A DNA stretch of 64,000 nucleotides from NCBI RefSeq assembly GCF_000959725.1, contig NZ_CP009323.1, positions 1,550,001-1,614,000 on the forward strand, in the 5' to 3' direction. Shown in pieces: positions 47,263 to 61,468 of this stretch. The stretch is from Burkholderia gladioli. GTDB taxonomy: Bacteria; Pseudomonadota; Gammaproteobacteria; Burkholderiales; Burkholderiaceae. The notes under the pieces are model-generated. The model saw only the letters and a list, made by a program, of their open reading frames with translations. It was not told the origin of the DNA and made no database searches. A program made the position numbers and the translations under genes. Position 1 is the stretch's first letter; each line of letters opens with the position of its first letter.

Positions 47263-48033
47263 ATGGCAAAAATCTTCTGCGTGGCCAACCAGAAGGGGGG
47301 CGTCGGCAAGACGACGACGACAGTCAATCTCGCCGCGAGTCTCGCTGCCCAGCAGCAGCGCGTATTGCTGATCGATCTGGACCCGCAGGGCAATGCCACC
47401 ATGGGCAGCGGCATCGACAAGGCGGCCTGCGAGTCGACCGTCTACGAGGTGCTGGTCGATGGCGTGAGCATCGAGCAGGCGCGCGTGCGCCCCGAGTCGC
47501 TCGACTACGACGTGCTGCCGGCGAATCGCGAACTGGCGGGCGCGGAGATCGAGCTGGTCGGCGTCGAGAATCGCGAGCGCCAGCTGAAGGCCGCGCTCGA
47601 GAAGGTCGCCGATCAATACGACTTCGTGCTGATCGACTGCCCGCCTGCGCTGTCGCTGCTGACGCTGAACGGGCTGTGCTCGGCGCACGGCGTGGTGATC
47701 CCGATGCAGTGCGAGTACTTCGCGCTGGAAGGGCTGTCCGACCTGGTCAACACCATCAAGCAGATCCACGCGAACCTGAATCGCGACCTGAAGGTGATCG
47801 GCTTGCTGCGCGTGATGTTCGATCCGCGCATCACGCTGCAGCAGCAGGTGTCCGACCAGTTGAAGGCGCACTTCGGCGACAAGGTGTTCGATGTCGTGAT
47901 TCCGCGCAATGTGCGGCTTGCCGAGGCGCCCAGCTACGGGCTGCCGGGCGTGGTGTTCGACCGCGCCTCGCGCGGCGCGCAGGCGTACCTGCAGTTCGGC
48001 GCGGAAATGATCGAGCGGGTGAGGGCGCTTTGA
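47263..48033 (+). CDS. parA: ParA, chromosome partition ATPase
   Basis: 256 aa, the small Soj-like chromosomal form without an N-terminal helix-turn-helix. Deviant Walker A KGGVGKTT (11-18) with the signature Lys, LLIDLDPQGN, and VLIDCPPALS. It binds DNA non-specifically and moves ParB-parS complexes, hence the origin region. ATG at 47263, 56 bases after rsmG; the frame is open upstream to 47203. Confidence 0.95.
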   Translation: MAKIFCVANQKGGVGKTTTTVNLAASLAAQQQRVLLIDLDPQGNATMGSGIDKAACESTVYEVLVDGVSIEQARVRPESLDYDVLPANRELAGAEIELVGVENRERQLKAALEKVADQYDFVLIDCPPALSLLTLNGLCSAHGVVIPMQCEYFALEGLSDLVNTIKQIHANLNRDLKVIGLLRVMFDPRITLQQQVSDQLKAHFGDKVFDVVIPRNVRLAEAPSYGLPGVVFDRASRGAQAYLQFGAEMIERVRAL

Positions 48034-48071
48034 CGCGTCGTGCCAACGGACCAGCAAACGAGGGAAATGCG

Positions 48072-48959
48072 ATGAATGCGGTAGCGAAGAAGAAAGGTCT
48101 GGGACGCGGGCTCGAAGCCCTGCTCGGCGGCAGCGCCGACATCACCGAATCGGTGAAGATCGAGGGCGCGCTGAACACGCTGTCGCTCGACAAGCTGCAG
48201 GCCGGCAAGTACCAGCCGCGCACGCGCATGGACGAGGGCGCGCTGCAGGAGCTCGCGGCCAGCATTCGTGCGCAGGGTGTGATGCAGCCGATCCTGGTGC
48301 GCCCGATCGGCGCCGAACGCTTCGAGATCATCGCCGGCGAACGCCGCTTCCGGGCCGCCCGCCTGGCCGGGCTCGCCGAGGTGCCGGTGCTGATCAAGGA
48401 GGTGACCGACCAGGCCGCCGCCGCGATGGCGCTGATCGAGAACATCCAGCGCGAGGATCTCAACCCGCTCGAGGAGGCGCATGGCATCCAGCGCCTGCTC
48501 GACGAATTCAGCTTCACGCACGAGCAGGCCGCCGAGGCGGTGGGGCGCTCGCGCAGCGCCGTGTCGAACCTGCTGCGCCTGCTGAACCTGGCCGCGCCGG
48601 TGCAGACCATGCTGCTGGCCGGCGATCTCGACATGGGCCACGCGCGCGCGCTGCTGGCCGTCGATGCGGCCACCCAGATCACGCTGGCTCACCAGGTGGT
48701 GAATCGCCGCCTGTCGGTGCGCGAGACCGAGAAGCTGGTCGCGCAGACCACCAAGGAAGCGCCCGCCCTGAAGGCCAAGGCCAAGGACGACGGCGGGCGC
48801 GACACGCGGCGCCTCGAGGAGGAGCTGTCCGACATGCTGGCCTCGAACGTGAAGATCAAGCTCGGCCGCCGCGGCCGCGGGCAATTGACGATCGACTTCG
48901 GCGATCTCGATGCGCTCGAGGGCATCCTCCTGCGCCTGCGCGGCAATATCGCAGCCTGA
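48072..48959 (+). CDS. parB: ParB, chromosome partition CTPase and centromere-binding protein
   Basis: 295 aa. N-terminal KKKGLGRGLEALLG, ParB/Srx domain with the CTP-binding GERRFRAARLAGL and ENIQREDLNPLEEA, helix-turn-helix THEQAAEAVGRSRSAVSNLL, and a C-terminal dimer domain. It binds the parS sites at 43-46 kb, spreads and interacts with ParA. Starts 38 bases after parA. Confidence 0.96.
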   Translation: MNAVAKKKGLGRGLEALLGGSADITESVKIEGALNTLSLDKLQAGKYQPRTRMDEGALQELAASIRAQGVMQPILVRPIGAERFEIIAGERRFRAARLAGLAEVPVLIKEVTDQAAAAMALIENIQREDLNPLEEAHGIQRLLDEFSFTHEQAAEAVGRSRSAVSNLLRLLNLAAPVQTMLLAGDLDMGHARALLAVDAATQITLAHQVVNRRLSVRETEKLVAQTTKEAPALKAKAKDDGGRDTRRLEEELSDMLASNVKIKLGRRGRGQLTIDFGDLDALEGILLRLRGNIAA

Positions 48960-48966
48960 GGCGCCG

Positions 48967-50100
48967 ATGAGCGAAGTTCGCGGGTGGCTTGCCCCGCGCC
49001 GCTGGTTCGCCTTCGTCGCGAACGAGCCGGTGCTGTCGATCCTCGTCCTTGCCCTGGTGGTGCTGCAGGTCGCGCGGCCGCAACCGGCACTCGCGCTCGC
49101 GCGGCTGGTCGACTGGCAGACCGTCGCCACGCTGGCCGGCCTGCTGATGGTGACCAAGGCGCTTGAGTTGTCGGGCTTCCTGATGTGGCTCGCGCATCGC
49201 ATCGTGCATCACGTGCGCAGCGAGCGCTCGCTGGCGATGCTGCTGATCGTGTTCGCGGCCGTGCTCGCCACCTGGCTCACCAACGACGTTGCCCTGTTCG
49301 TGGCGGTGCCGCTGGTGGTGTCCCTGCAACGACTCACGCCCCTGCCATTCAAGCGGCTGGTGATCTGCCTGGCGATCGCCGTCAACGCCGGCTCGATCGC
49401 CACGCCGCTCGGCAATCCCCAGAACCTGTTTCTCTGGCAGCGCAGTGGTGCGTCATTTGGTCGCTTCGTGCTCGAACTGGGACCGCTCGCGCTGATCACG
49501 ATGCTGATGCTGCTCTTGCTGGCAGCTTGCATGTTCCGTTCAAAACCGCTCGATTTTTCGGGCGACACCGAGGCGCACGCGGTGCGCCGGCCGCTCGCGA
49601 TCACCGCGGCGGTGCTGTTCGCGGGCTTCGTGCTGGCCGCCGACGCGCACTACGCGGTGCCGGGCGTGATCGCGGTGGCGGTGCTGCTGCTGGCGATCCG
49701 GCGCGACGCGGTGCTGCGCATCGACTGGCTGCTGCTGCTGATTTTCGTGCTGATGTTCATCGTGCTGCGCAGCGCGGCGGCCTTGCCGGTGGTGCACGAC
49801 ACGGTGGCCGGGCTCGGCCTGGACGCGCCGCTGCGCCTTTATACGGCGGGCGCGGTGCTGTCGCAGGGCATCAGCAACGTGCCGGCGGCGATCCTGCTTT
49901 CCGAGTTCGGCGGTGATTGGCGCGCGCTCGCCTTCGGCGTCAGCGTGGGCGGTTTCGGTTTCGCGGTCGGCTCGCTGGCGAACCTGATCGCGGTGCGCCT
50001 GGCGAAGACGCCGGGCCTCTGGGGGCCGTTCCATCTGGTGTGCATACCCTTCGGCCTGATCGCCTTCGCGATCGGCGGGCTCTGGTTGCATTTCGCCTAG
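48967..50100 (+). CDS. Inner-membrane anion transporter (ArsB/NhaD/SLC13-like)
   Basis: 377 aa with about ten membrane helices. The segment FAAVLATWLTNDVALFVAVP and SIATPLGNPQNLFLW (the NPQN motif) match the ion transporter superfamily of ArsB/CitMHS type. The substrate is unknown; organic acids, Na+ or arsenite are all possible. ATG 7 bases after parB, so it may be read from the same transcript. Confidence 0.78.
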   Translation: MSEVRGWLAPRRWFAFVANEPVLSILVLALVVLQVARPQPALALARLVDWQTVATLAGLLMVTKALELSGFLMWLAHRIVHHVRSERSLAMLLIVFAAVLATWLTNDVALFVAVPLVVSLQRLTPLPFKRLVICLAIAVNAGSIATPLGNPQNLFLWQRSGASFGRFVLELGPLALITMLMLLLLAACMFRSKPLDFSGDTEAHAVRRPLAITAAVLFAGFVLAADAHYAVPGVIAVAVLLLAIRRDAVLRIDWLLLLIFVLMFIVLRSAAALPVVHDTVAGLGLDAPLRLYTAGAVLSQGISNVPAAILLSEFGGDWRALAFGVSVGGFGFAVGSLANLIAVRLAKTPGLWGPFHLVCIPFGLIAFAIGGLWLHFA

Positions 50101-50146
50101 CTGTCGCGTTCGGTGTTTCGTCTGCCGAAGCGGAACGAAAACAAGC

Positions 50147-50175
50147 TGTAAGGTGCGCGTGCCGAGCACCTTACA
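50147..50175 (+). repeat. Perfect 10-base inverted repeat upstream of the atp promoter
   Basis: TGTAAGGTGC (50147-50156) and GCACCTTACA (50166-50175) with a nine-base loop. No T-tract follows, so it may be a Rho-independent-like stop of weak type or a protein-binding site. Confidence 0.65.
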
Positions 50176-50257
50176 ACTGTTGTCTGACGTCGGAAATTGA
50201 CGCGATTTTCCACGCAACTCGCCGCGATTTCGTGGTGTTTTTGTCGCCTGCAAAACC

Positions 50258-50286
50258 TTGAATCGCTTGCGGGTATCGCTTACAAT
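50258..50286 (+). promoter_or_regulatory. Sigma-70 promoter of the ATP synthase operon
   Basis: TTGAAT (50258-50263) and TACAAT (50281-50286) separated by exactly 17 bases. It predicts a start near 50293 and a leader of about 70 nt before atpI. Confidence 0.78.
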
Positions 50287-50364
50287 CGCTCGGATTTGTT
50301 AGCACGGCCAGCCCGAAGGCTTTTTGAAAGCTGAAGGCTTACGGCGATTTAGCGGAAGACGAAG

Positions 50365-50895
50365 ATGGCGGGTCAAGCGCCGGAAGACAGGCACGACGAT
50401 CATCGCCACGCGCAGCAGGTCGCTGGCGTGCAGCGGCACGGTGTTCCACACGCGGAAGACGATTGGGAAGCCGGGCAGCAGGATAACAATATCGTTCCGC
50501 TCACGCGGGCCGAGGCTGAAGCGCTGTTCGGTCCGGACGTGAGCCGGCCATCTCGCGTCACCCCGTTTCGGGTAGTGATCGCGCAGGTGGTCTTGTCCCT
50601 GGTTGCAACGCTGGCGTGGTGGCTGTTTTCAAAGTCGCCGGGTGCCGCTGCGCAATCGGCAATGCTGGGCGGAGCGATCGGCTGGGTACCGAGTGCGGTG
50701 TTTGCAGCGAGACTGAGGTTCGGCGGTGCGAACACCGTGATGGGCTGGATGTTCGGCGAGGCGCTGAAGCTGGGCGTGACGATTGCGATGTTCACCGCGG
50801 TGGCGCTCCGGTTCCCGGACGTGCACTGGGTGCCGCTGCTCGTCACCTATCTCGTCGCACTGAAGACCTACTGGCTCGCACTCGCCTGGCGGTAA
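50365..50895 (+). CDS. atpI: AtpI, ATP synthase subunit I
   Basis: 176 aa. Histidine/aspartate-rich N-terminus (RHDDHRHAQQ) then four membrane helices from about residue 70. AtpI helps assemble the c-ring or supplies Mg2+; it is not essential. First gene of the operon, 161 bases before atpB. The exact start is uncertain because the N-terminus is poorly conserved. Confidence 0.83.
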   Translation: MAGQAPEDRHDDHRHAQQVAGVQRHGVPHAEDDWEAGQQDNNIVPLTRAEAEALFGPDVSRPSRVTPFRVVIAQVVLSLVATLAWWLFSKSPGAAAQSAMLGGAIGWVPSAVFAARLRFGGANTVMGWMFGEALKLGVTIAMFTAVALRFPDVHWVPLLVTYLVALKTYWLALAWR

Positions 50896-50999
50896 AGCAT
50901 CTTGCGGCAAATCGATGTCGGATTTCGACGCATACGCGGCGCAGCGTGTGCAAGTATCGCAGTTCGACTCGAGGTTGCGCTCTCGTGTTCCCGCAATAA

Positions 51000-51908
<909 letters not shown>

Positions 51909-51948
51909 GCGGGCGTCCGGTAGAAGAGTCTTCGTTTTTCGTTTTTAA

Positions 51949-52254
<306 letters not shown>

Positions 52255-52270
52255 GGTTCCCCGGAAATAT

Positions 52271-52291
52271 TGCGCCCGCATGGCGGGCGCA
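52271..52291 (+). repeat. Hairpin between atpE and atpF
   Basis: 9-base stem TGCGCCCGC/GCGGGCGCA (52271-52279 and 52283-52291) with a three-base loop and no T-tract. It probably stabilises the atpE message, helping uneven subunit output (inference). Confidence 0.65.
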
Positions 52292-52380
52292 GGGCGGAAC
52301 GGAGACCGGGCGCTGATCGGATGCAACTCGATGAGCGCCTTACCGTTTCTTTTTCCCGGATAGCAGACTAAGGAAACACC

Positions 52381-52851
52381 GTGAATCTCAACGCAACCCT
52401 GTTTGCGCAAATGGTCGTGTTCCTGATCCTCGCGTGGTTCACGATGAAGTTCGTGTGGCCGCCGCTGATCAACGCACTCGACGAACGCGCGAAGAAGATT
52501 GCCGACGGTCTCGCCGCAGCGGAAAAGGGCAAGGCGGAACTCGCAGCGGCGCACAAGGCCGCTGACCAGGAGCTCGCGCAAGCCCGTACCGACGGACAGC
52601 AACGCATCGCCGACGCCGAAAAGCGCGCGATCGCCGTCGCGGACGAAATCAAGGCGAACGCGCAGGCCGAAGCGGCCCGCATCGTCGCCCAGGCGAAGGC
52701 CGACGCCGAACAGCAAATCGTGAAGGCCCGTGAACTGCTGCGCGCGGATGTCGCGACGCTGGCCGTCAAGGGCGCCGAACAGATCCTGAAGCGCGAAGTC
52801 GACCAGGCGGCCCACGCCGAACTGCTGAATCAACTGAAAGCCGAGCTCTGA
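52381..52851 (+). CDS. atpF: ATP synthase F0 subunit b
   Basis: 156 aa from a GTG start ([20 protein letters not shown]). One N-terminal membrane helix, then a long Ala/Glu/Lys-rich coiled coil (peripheral stalk). Stops two bases before atpH. Confidence 0.96.
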   Translation: MNLNATLFAQMVVFLILAWFTMKFVWPPLINALDERAKKIADGLAAAEKGKAELAAAHKAADQELAQARTDGQQRIADAEKRAIAVADEIKANAQAEAARIVAQAKADAEQQIVKARELLRADVATLAVKGAEQILKREVDQAAHAELLNQLKAEL

Positions 52852-52853
52852 TC

Positions 52854-53393
52854 ATGGCCGAATTTGCAACCATCGCCCGCCCTTACGCAGAAGCGCTGTT
52901 TCGCGTGGCCGAGGCTGGTGACGTCGCCGCCTGGTCCACCCTCGTCAAGGAGCTGGCCCAGGTTGCGCAACTGCCCGAAGTCCAGTCCGTCGCGTCCAAC
53001 CCGAAGGTCGGGCGCGAACAGGTCGTCGAACTGCTGATCGCCGCGGTGAAGTCGCCGCTGGCGAGCGGCACGGAAGCGAAGAACTTCGTGCGGATGCTGG
53101 TCGACAATCACCGCACCGTGCTGCTGCCGGAGATCGCCGTGCAATTCGAGGCGCTGAAGAATGCGCGCGAAGGCGCCGCCGACGTGCAGATCGTCAGCGC
53201 GTTTCCGCTCGAAGGCGCGCCTCTCGCCGAGCTGCTCGCGAGCCTCGAACGGAAATTCGCACGCAAGCTGAAGCCGACGGTCGAGGTCGACCCGTCGTTG
53301 ATCGGCGGCGTGCGCGTGACGGTCGGCGACGAAGTGCTCGACACCTCGGTGCGCGCGCGGCTGGTCAGCATGCAAAGCGCACTGACCGCCTGA
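52854..53393 (+). CDS. atpH: ATP synthase F1 subunit delta
   Basis: 179 aa. N-terminal helical domain ([14 protein letters not shown]) and the C-terminal [20 protein letters not shown] motif. Connects the F1 head to subunit b. Only two bases after atpF. Confidence 0.96.
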   Translation: MAEFATIARPYAEALFRVAEAGDVAAWSTLVKELAQVAQLPEVQSVASNPKVGREQVVELLIAAVKSPLASGTEAKNFVRMLVDNHRTVLLPEIAVQFEALKNAREGAADVQIVSAFPLEGAPLAELLASLERKFARKLKPTVEVDPSLIGGVRVTVGDEVLDTSVRARLVSMQSALTA

Positions 53394-53437
53394 GCGCCGC
53401 AGCCGGCACGCAACAGAATTGAACATCAGGAGCGAAT

Positions 53438-54979
<1,542 letters not shown>

Positions 54980-55051
54980 TCCGCGAGGGATACCTCGAGG
55001 CGATGCCAGGCGCGTGAGCGCTGAGGCATCGCTTCGGTCAAGGAGCAAGCA

Positions 55052-55930
55052 ATGGCTGGAATGAAGGAAATCCGCGGCAAGATCAAGAGCGTGCAGAACA
55101 CGCGCAAGATCACCAAGGCGATGGAAATGGTCGCGGCATCGAAGATGCGCCGCGCGCAGGAACGCATGCGCGCTGCCCGTCCCTATGCCGACAAGGTCCG
55201 CGCGATCGCCGCGCATATGAGCCGCGCGAACCCGGAATACCGCCACCCGTTCATGGTGGCGAACGAGGAATCGAAGACGGCTGGCCTGATCCTCGTCACG
55301 ACCGACAAGGGTCTGTGCGGCGGCCTGAACACCAACGTGCTGCGCACGACGGTGAGCAAGCTGAAGGAGCTCGAGAAGCAGGGCCAGAAGTTCGAGGCCA
55401 CCGCGATCGGCAACAAGGGCCTCGGCTTCCTGAACCGCGTCGGCGGCAAGGTGGTCTCGCAGGTCGTCCAGCTCGGCGATACGCCGCACCTGGACAAGCT
55501 GATCGGCGCCGTGAAGGTGCAGCTCGACGCGTACTCGGAAGGCAAGCTGTCGGCCGTCTATATCGCCTACACGCGCTTCATCAACACGATGAAGCAGGAA
55601 GCGGTGATCGAGCAGCTGCTGCCGCTGTCGGCCGAGCACTTCGAGAACGGCGCGGACGGTACGCCCAAGACCTCGTGGGACTACATCTACGAACCGGATG
55701 CGCAGGCGGTGGTCGACGAGCTGCTGGTGCGCTACGTCGAGGCGCTGGTTTACCAGGCAGTGGCGGAAAACATGGCGTCCGAGCAATCGGCGCGAATGGT
55801 CGCGATGAAGGCTGCGTCCGACAATGCGAAGACCGTGATCAGCGAGCTTCAGCTGTCGTACAACAAGAGCCGGCAGGCCGCGATCACGAAGGAGCTGTCG
55901 GAGATCGTCGGCGGTGCCGCCGCGGTGTAA
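55052..55930 (+). CDS. atpG: ATP synthase F1 subunit gamma
   Basis: 292 aa. N-terminal coiled-coil [20 protein letters not shown] with [15 protein letters not shown], and the C-terminal helix [20 protein letters not shown]. Rotating central shaft. 72 bases after atpA. Confidence 0.97.
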   Translation: MAGMKEIRGKIKSVQNTRKITKAMEMVAASKMRRAQERMRAARPYADKVRAIAAHMSRANPEYRHPFMVANEESKTAGLILVTTDKGLCGGLNTNVLRTTVSKLKELEKQGQKFEATAIGNKGLGFLNRVGGKVVSQVVQLGDTPHLDKLIGAVKVQLDAYSEGKLSAVYIAYTRFINTMKQEAVIEQLLPLSAEHFENGADGTPKTSWDYIYEPDAQAVVDELLVRYVEALVYQAVAENMASEQSARMVAMKAASDNAKTVISELQLSYNKSRQAAITKELSEIVGGAAAV

Positions 55931-57397
<1,467 letters not shown>

Positions 57398-57556
57398 GGT
57401 CAGGGTGAGTGGCAGGCGCGTGCCGCCTGCGCCGGCGCTTCGGTCGATTTCGGCTGGAGCGCTTGCGCGAGGCGCGCTGCCTGCAACACGCTCGACCTGC
57501 CGTGCATGGGACGGGCAGCGGCGCGCCAGCGCCGGGGTCCGTCGACAGGAGTCCAT

Positions 57557-57982
57557 ATGGCAACCATCAAAGTAGACGTCGTCAGCGCGGAAGAGGAAAT
57601 CTTCTCGGGCCAGGCGAAGTTCGTCGCGCTGCCGGGCGAATCGGGTGAGCTGGGCATTCTGCCCGGCCACACGCCGCTCATCACCCGGATTCGTCCGGGC
57701 GCGGTGCGCATCGAATCGGAAGGCGGTCAGGACGAATTCGTGTTCGTCGCCGGCGGCATTCTCGAAGTGCAACCGGGCGCCGTGACCGTGCTCGCCGACA
57801 CCGCGATTCGCGGCCGGGATCTCGACGCCGCGAAGGCCGAGGAAGCGAAGCGTCGTGCCGAGGAAACGCTGCAGAACGCGAAGTCGGATATCGACCTCGC
57901 GAAGGCGCAGTCGGAACTCGCCACGGCGATGGCGCAGCTCGAGGCGATCCAGCGTCTTGCCAAGATCCGCAGCAAGAACTGA
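57557..57982 (+). CDS. atpC: ATP synthase F1 subunit epsilon
   Basis: 141 aa. N-terminal beta-sandwich ([20 protein letters not shown]) and C-terminal helical hairpin rich in Ala/Lys/Glu, which acts as rotor clamp and inhibitor. 159 bases after atpD; the terminator follows 31 bases downstream. Confidence 0.96.
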   Translation: MATIKVDVVSAEEEIFSGQAKFVALPGESGELGILPGHTPLITRIRPGAVRIESEGGQDEFVFVAGGILEVQPGAVTVLADTAIRGRDLDAAKAEEAKRRAEETLQNAKSDIDLAKAQSELATAMAQLEAIQRLAKIRSKN

Positions 57983-58013
57983 AGCGTCGGTGCCTCGTGC
58001 ACCGGCAGGAAGA

Positions 58014-58038
58014 AGCAGCCTCCGGGCTGCTTTTTTTT
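58014..58038 (+). terminator. Intrinsic terminator of the atp operon
   Basis: Stem AGCAGCC/GGCTGCT (58014-58020 and 58025-58031) with a TCCG loop and a run of eight T. Confidence 0.93.
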
Positions 58039-58166
58039 CGTCCGGGTTTTCGCCCCGCCGTTGCTGCTGCCGCTGCCGCGAGACGCGGGCCGCGCTAACC
58101 CCGATGTCAGCCGATTGTCAGCCGGTGCAGAATGAGCCGGCTCACCGCACCTACTCGGAGATGGCA

Positions 58167-59933
58167 ATGACGACGACGGCAAACCAGGCTTCGAATCCGG
58201 GCGACCAGGCTGGCCGGGGCGGCCGCCCCGCGGGAATCGCGCCGCACGACTGCCTTTCCTACGTGCGAGGCACGACCGACGTGCCGCTCAGCCACGACAC
58301 CATCGGCCATTTCCTGGCCGCCGCCATCGCGCGTTTCCCCGATCGGCCGGCCGTGGTATTCCGCGAGCAGGACGTACGCTGGAGCTGGCGCGAGTTCGGC
58401 GACGAGGTCGATGCGCTGGCCGCGGCGTTGATCGAGCTCGGCATCGCGCCGGGCGAGCGCGTCGGCATCTGGGCGCCGAATCGCGTCGAGTGGCTGCTCA
58501 CGCAGTTCGCGACCGCGCGGATCGGCGCGATCCTGGTCAACATCAACCCCGCCTACCGGCTCGCCGAGCTCGAATACGCGCTGAACCTGGTCGGCTGCAA
58601 GATGCTGGTGGCGGCCGATTCGTTCAAGAGCTCGCAGTACACCCAGATGCTGCGCACGCTCGCGCCCGAGCTCCACGATTGCGCGCCGGGCGCCCTGCAT
58701 GCGGCGCGCCTGCCCGCGCTGCGCGCGGTGGTGTCGATGAGCGAGGCGCCGCCGGCCGGCATGCTGCGCTTCGACGACGTGCTCGCGCACGGGCGCACGC
58801 TGCGCGAGCACGCGGGCCTCGACGTGCTCGGCGCGGGCCTGGCCGACACCGATCCCATCAATATCCAGTTCACCAGCGGCACCACCGGCAGCCCGAAGGG
58901 CGCGACTCTCACGCATCGCAACGTGGTCAACAACGCACGCGCGATCGCGCGGGTGATGCGGCTCACCGAACAGGACGCGCTGTGCATTCCAGTGCCGCTC
59001 TATCACTGCTTCGGCATGGTGCTGTCGGTGCTGGCCAGCGTGTCGGTCGGCGCGAAGATGGTGTTTCCCGGCGCCGCCTTCGATCCGCTCGCCACCCTGG
59101 CCGCCGTCGAGGCCGAACGCTGCACGGCGCTGCAGGGTGTGCCGACCATGTTCATCGCCGAGCTCGACCACCCCGAATTCAAGCGCTTCGACCTCGGCAC
59201 GCTGCGCACCGGCATCATGGCCGGCTCGCCCTGCCCGATCGAGACCATGAAGCGCGTGGTGGCCGAGATGCACATGGCCGAGGTCACCATCGCCTACGGC
59301 ATGACCGAAACCAGCCCCGTCTCGTTCCAGAGCACCACCGACGACACGCTGGAGAAGCGCACCACCACGGTCGGCCGGATCCAGCCGCACCTGGAGGCGA
59401 AGATCGTCGACGCCGAGGGCGCGATCGTGCCGGTCGGCGCCACCGGCGAACTCTGCACGCGCGGCTACGCGGTGATGGCGGGCTACTGGGGCGACGAGGC
59501 GCTCACGCGGCGCGCGATCGTCGACGGCTGGATGCACACGGGCGACCTGGCCACCTTCGACGAGGAAGGCTTCTGCAACATCGTTGGACGCCTCAAGGAC
59601 ATGCTGATCCGCGGCGGCGAGAACATCTATCCGCGCGAGATCGAGGAATTCCTGTTTCGTCACCCGAAGATCCAGAGCGCTCAGGTGTTCGGCGTGCCCG
59701 ATCCGAAGTACGGCGAGGAAGTGTGCGCGTGGATCGTGCTGCGCGCCGGCGAGGCGATGGACGAGGAGGAGTTGCGCGACTTTTGCCGCGGGCAGATCGC
59801 CCACTATAAGGTGCCGCGCTACGTGCGATTCGTGGAGGCGTTGCCGATGACGGTGACCGGCAAGGTGCAGAAGTTCGTGATGCGCGACGCGATGATCGAC
59901 GAACTGCGGCTGACGGAGCAGAAAACGGCCTGA
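58167..59933 (+). CDS. AMP-binding acyl-CoA synthetase (medium/long-chain class)
   Basis: 588 aa. ANL-family motifs: [20 protein letters not shown] near residue 235, [33 protein letters not shown] and [20 protein letters not shown], with the catalytic Lys in TGKVQKFVM. It activates a fatty acid or similar carboxylate to the acyl-CoA through an acyl-AMP. The chain length cannot be read off. Start at [10 protein letters not shown], 6 bases after CGGAG; a further ATG two codons upstream is too close to the ribosome site. Confidence 0.9.
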   Translation: MTTTANQASNPGDQAGRGGRPAGIAPHDCLSYVRGTTDVPLSHDTIGHFLAAAIARFPDRPAVVFREQDVRWSWREFGDEVDALAAALIELGIAPGERVGIWAPNRVEWLLTQFATARIGAILVNINPAYRLAELEYALNLVGCKMLVAADSFKSSQYTQMLRTLAPELHDCAPGALHAARLPALRAVVSMSEAPPAGMLRFDDVLAHGRTLREHAGLDVLGAGLADTDPINIQFTSGTTGSPKGATLTHRNVVNNARAIARVMRLTEQDALCIPVPLYHCFGMVLSVLASVSVGAKMVFPGAAFDPLATLAAVEAERCTALQGVPTMFIAELDHPEFKRFDLGTLRTGIMAGSPCPIETMKRVVAEMHMAEVTIAYGMTETSPVSFQSTTDDTLEKRTTTVGRIQPHLEAKIVDAEGAIVPVGATGELCTRGYAVMAGYWGDEALTRRAIVDGWMHTGDLATFDEEGFCNIVGRLKDMLIRGGENIYPREIEEFLFRHPKIQSAQVFGVPDPKYGEEVCAWIVLRAGEAMDEEELRDFCRGQIAHYKVPRYVRFVEALPMTVTGKVQKFVMRDAMIDELRLTEQKTA

Positions 59934-59962
59934 CGCGGGAGCGTTTGCGTTTTCTATGGACG

Positions 59963-59988
59963 AAAAAAAGCGGGCTTATTAGCCCGCT
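59963..59988 (-). terminator. Intrinsic terminator reading leftward
   Basis: Stem AGCGGGCT/AGCCCGCT (59969-59976 and 59981-59988) with a TATT loop. On the minus strand it is followed by seven T, so it ends transcripts coming from the right (PheC-like gene or the island). On the plus strand no T-tract follows. Confidence 0.75.
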
Positions 59989-60028
59989 AAAAACCACACG
60001 CTACGGGGTTAGCGCGAGGAGACCAAAG

Positions 60029-60245
60029 GTGGAAGCAATCGGCTTAGGCCGATCACGATTCCAACAAGGATGCCCCTGGGAAGGGATTCGGTACGAGACC
60101 GACGGACTATTCAGCGTGCTTCGTATCCGCTCACACAAGGCACAAGAAAGACCGCATCCGTGTTGAAACCGTGAGAGCCATTGTGGGCGAATTGATCGGG
60201 GCTGGCGGTAACAAAGTGTATCAGGTTGTAACGCCCGCCAGATAA
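60029..60245 (+). pseudogene. Frameshifted small ORF of unknown origin
   Basis: A GTG at 60029 with a GAGGAG ribosome site opens VEAIGLGRSRF and so on to a stop at 60166. The neighbouring frame is open from 60048 to a TAA at 60243-60245 and reads more protein-like: KDAPGKGFGTRPTDYSACF, then RIRVETVRAIVGELIGAGGN and KVYQVVTPAR. Removing one G near 60047 would join them into a protein of about 71 aa. The second frame lacks its own start. No family recognised; the composition suggests foreign origin. A hairpin ATCGGC/GCCGAT (60038-60053) sits on the junction. Confidence 0.4.
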
Positions 60246-60607
60246 GGCTCTCCGGGATTTTTTACTTTCTGTCGGAGTTTAAGGCGGGGTCTTTTTACCG
60301 TATTTTCCGGTCATCATTTTGTGTGTTTTTTTGTGTTTTCGCCAAACGCCAGAATAAGGTCGACAAGCCGGCAAAACTGGTATTTCCTGCATTCGGATAA
60401 TCCCCGATTTCCCGGACGAATATCCTCGCGATGGTGCATCAATCCGGCTACAGCCGACTTCCTGCCGTCTTGCGGGCCTGTTCGCTGCCCCGCCGGGCCC
60501 GGCAGCGGCACCGATGGCCGGGTGGACTACCCGGCCCGGTAAGCCTTGCCGCCCCCGGGTGTAACCGGCGCGCCGCGTCGTAAGACACCGAAACGCCGGC
60601 CGCGCCC

Positions 60608-61468
60608 CTATTTGAGCCATTTGTCCGTCACGGCCTGGAATTCGCCGGTCTCGCGGGCCAGGTGCAGCCACTGGTCGACGTATTGCTGGAACACCACGTC
60701 GCCGCGCGGAACCATGTAGGCCTTCTCGCCGAACTGGAACGGCTGCTCGGGGTGGACCGAGCAGAGCCCGGGATTGAGCTTCTGCTGCCAGAGCGTTTCC
60801 GAGGCATCGGTGACCATCACGTCGGCGCGGCCGTCGAGGATCTCCCGGAAGATCGTCACGTTGTCGGGATGCACGCTCAGTTGCGCGTGGCCCAGGTACT
60901 GCCTGGCGAAACGCTCGTTGGTGCCGCCCGGGTTGACGATCACGCGCGTGGCCGGCTGGTCGATCTGGGCGACGCTCTGGTAGCGCCCCACGTCGGCGCA
61001 GCGCACGATCGGCGTCTTGCCGTCCCGCATGGTCGGGCGCGTGAAAAAGGCGCGCTGTTGGCGATCGAGCGTGGTGGAGATGCCGCCGACGGCGATATCG
61101 CAGCGCGCCACGAAATCGTCGGTGAGCGCGCGCCAACTGGTCTTCACGTACTCGGTGCGCACCTTCAGCGAACGCGCCAGCGATTCGGCCAGGTCGATGT
61201 CGATGCCCTCGAAGCGCCCGTCGGGCCGGTAATACGAATAAGGGCGGTAGTCGCCGGTGGTGCACACGCGCAGCACGCCGCGCGCGAGCACTTCGTCGAG
61301 CCGCGAGGCGGCGGCGGGCGCCGCGCCGGCCGCGTTGGCGATCGGCTCGGCGCCGGGCGCGGCGGGGCTGGCCGCGAAGGCCGTCGCGCCCGCGCAGGCG
61401 ATGCCAAAGCCAAGGCAGGACGCGACTGCGCGTGCACGGGAGCGCGCCGGAATGAGGGCCGGGATCAT
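60608..61468 (-). CDS. pheC: Periplasmic cyclohexadienyl dehydratase-like protein (PheC)
   Basis: 286 aa. Signal peptide of about 33 residues ending in AFA, then a solute-binding-protein fold. It carries the stretches that set PheC apart from amino-acid binders: [58 protein letters not shown] and [20 protein letters not shown]. PheC converts prephenate or arogenate to phenylpyruvate or phenylalanine. A plain polar amino-acid binding protein is the alternative, but there are no permease genes beside it. ATG at 61468 after GGAGA. Confidence 0.78.
   Translation of the reverse strand: MIPALIPARSRARAVASCLGFGIACAGATAFAASPAAPGAEPIANAAGAAPAAASRLDEVLARGVLRVCTTGDYRPYSYYRPDGRFEGIDIDLAESLARSLKVRTEYVKTSWRALTDDFVARCDIAVGGISTTLDRQQRAFFTRPTMRDGKTPIVRCADVGRYQSVAQIDQPATRVIVNPGGTNERFARQYLGHAQLSVHPDNVTIFREILDGRADVMVTDASETLWQQKLNPGLCSVHPEQPFQFGEKAYMVPRGDVVFQQYVDQWLHLARETGEFQAVTDKWLK

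Larger units (their letters stand above)
59934..60607. other. Gene-poor island of atypical composition
   Basis: 674 bases, clearly less GC-rich than the surroundings. Contents: a terminator-type hairpin at 59963-59988, a frameshifted small ORF (60029-60245), T-rich runs at 60258-60335, and little else. It separates the acyl-CoA synthetase from the convergent PheC-like gene. It may be a remnant of a mobile or phage-derived segment; no flanking repeats were recognised. Confidence 0.55.
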
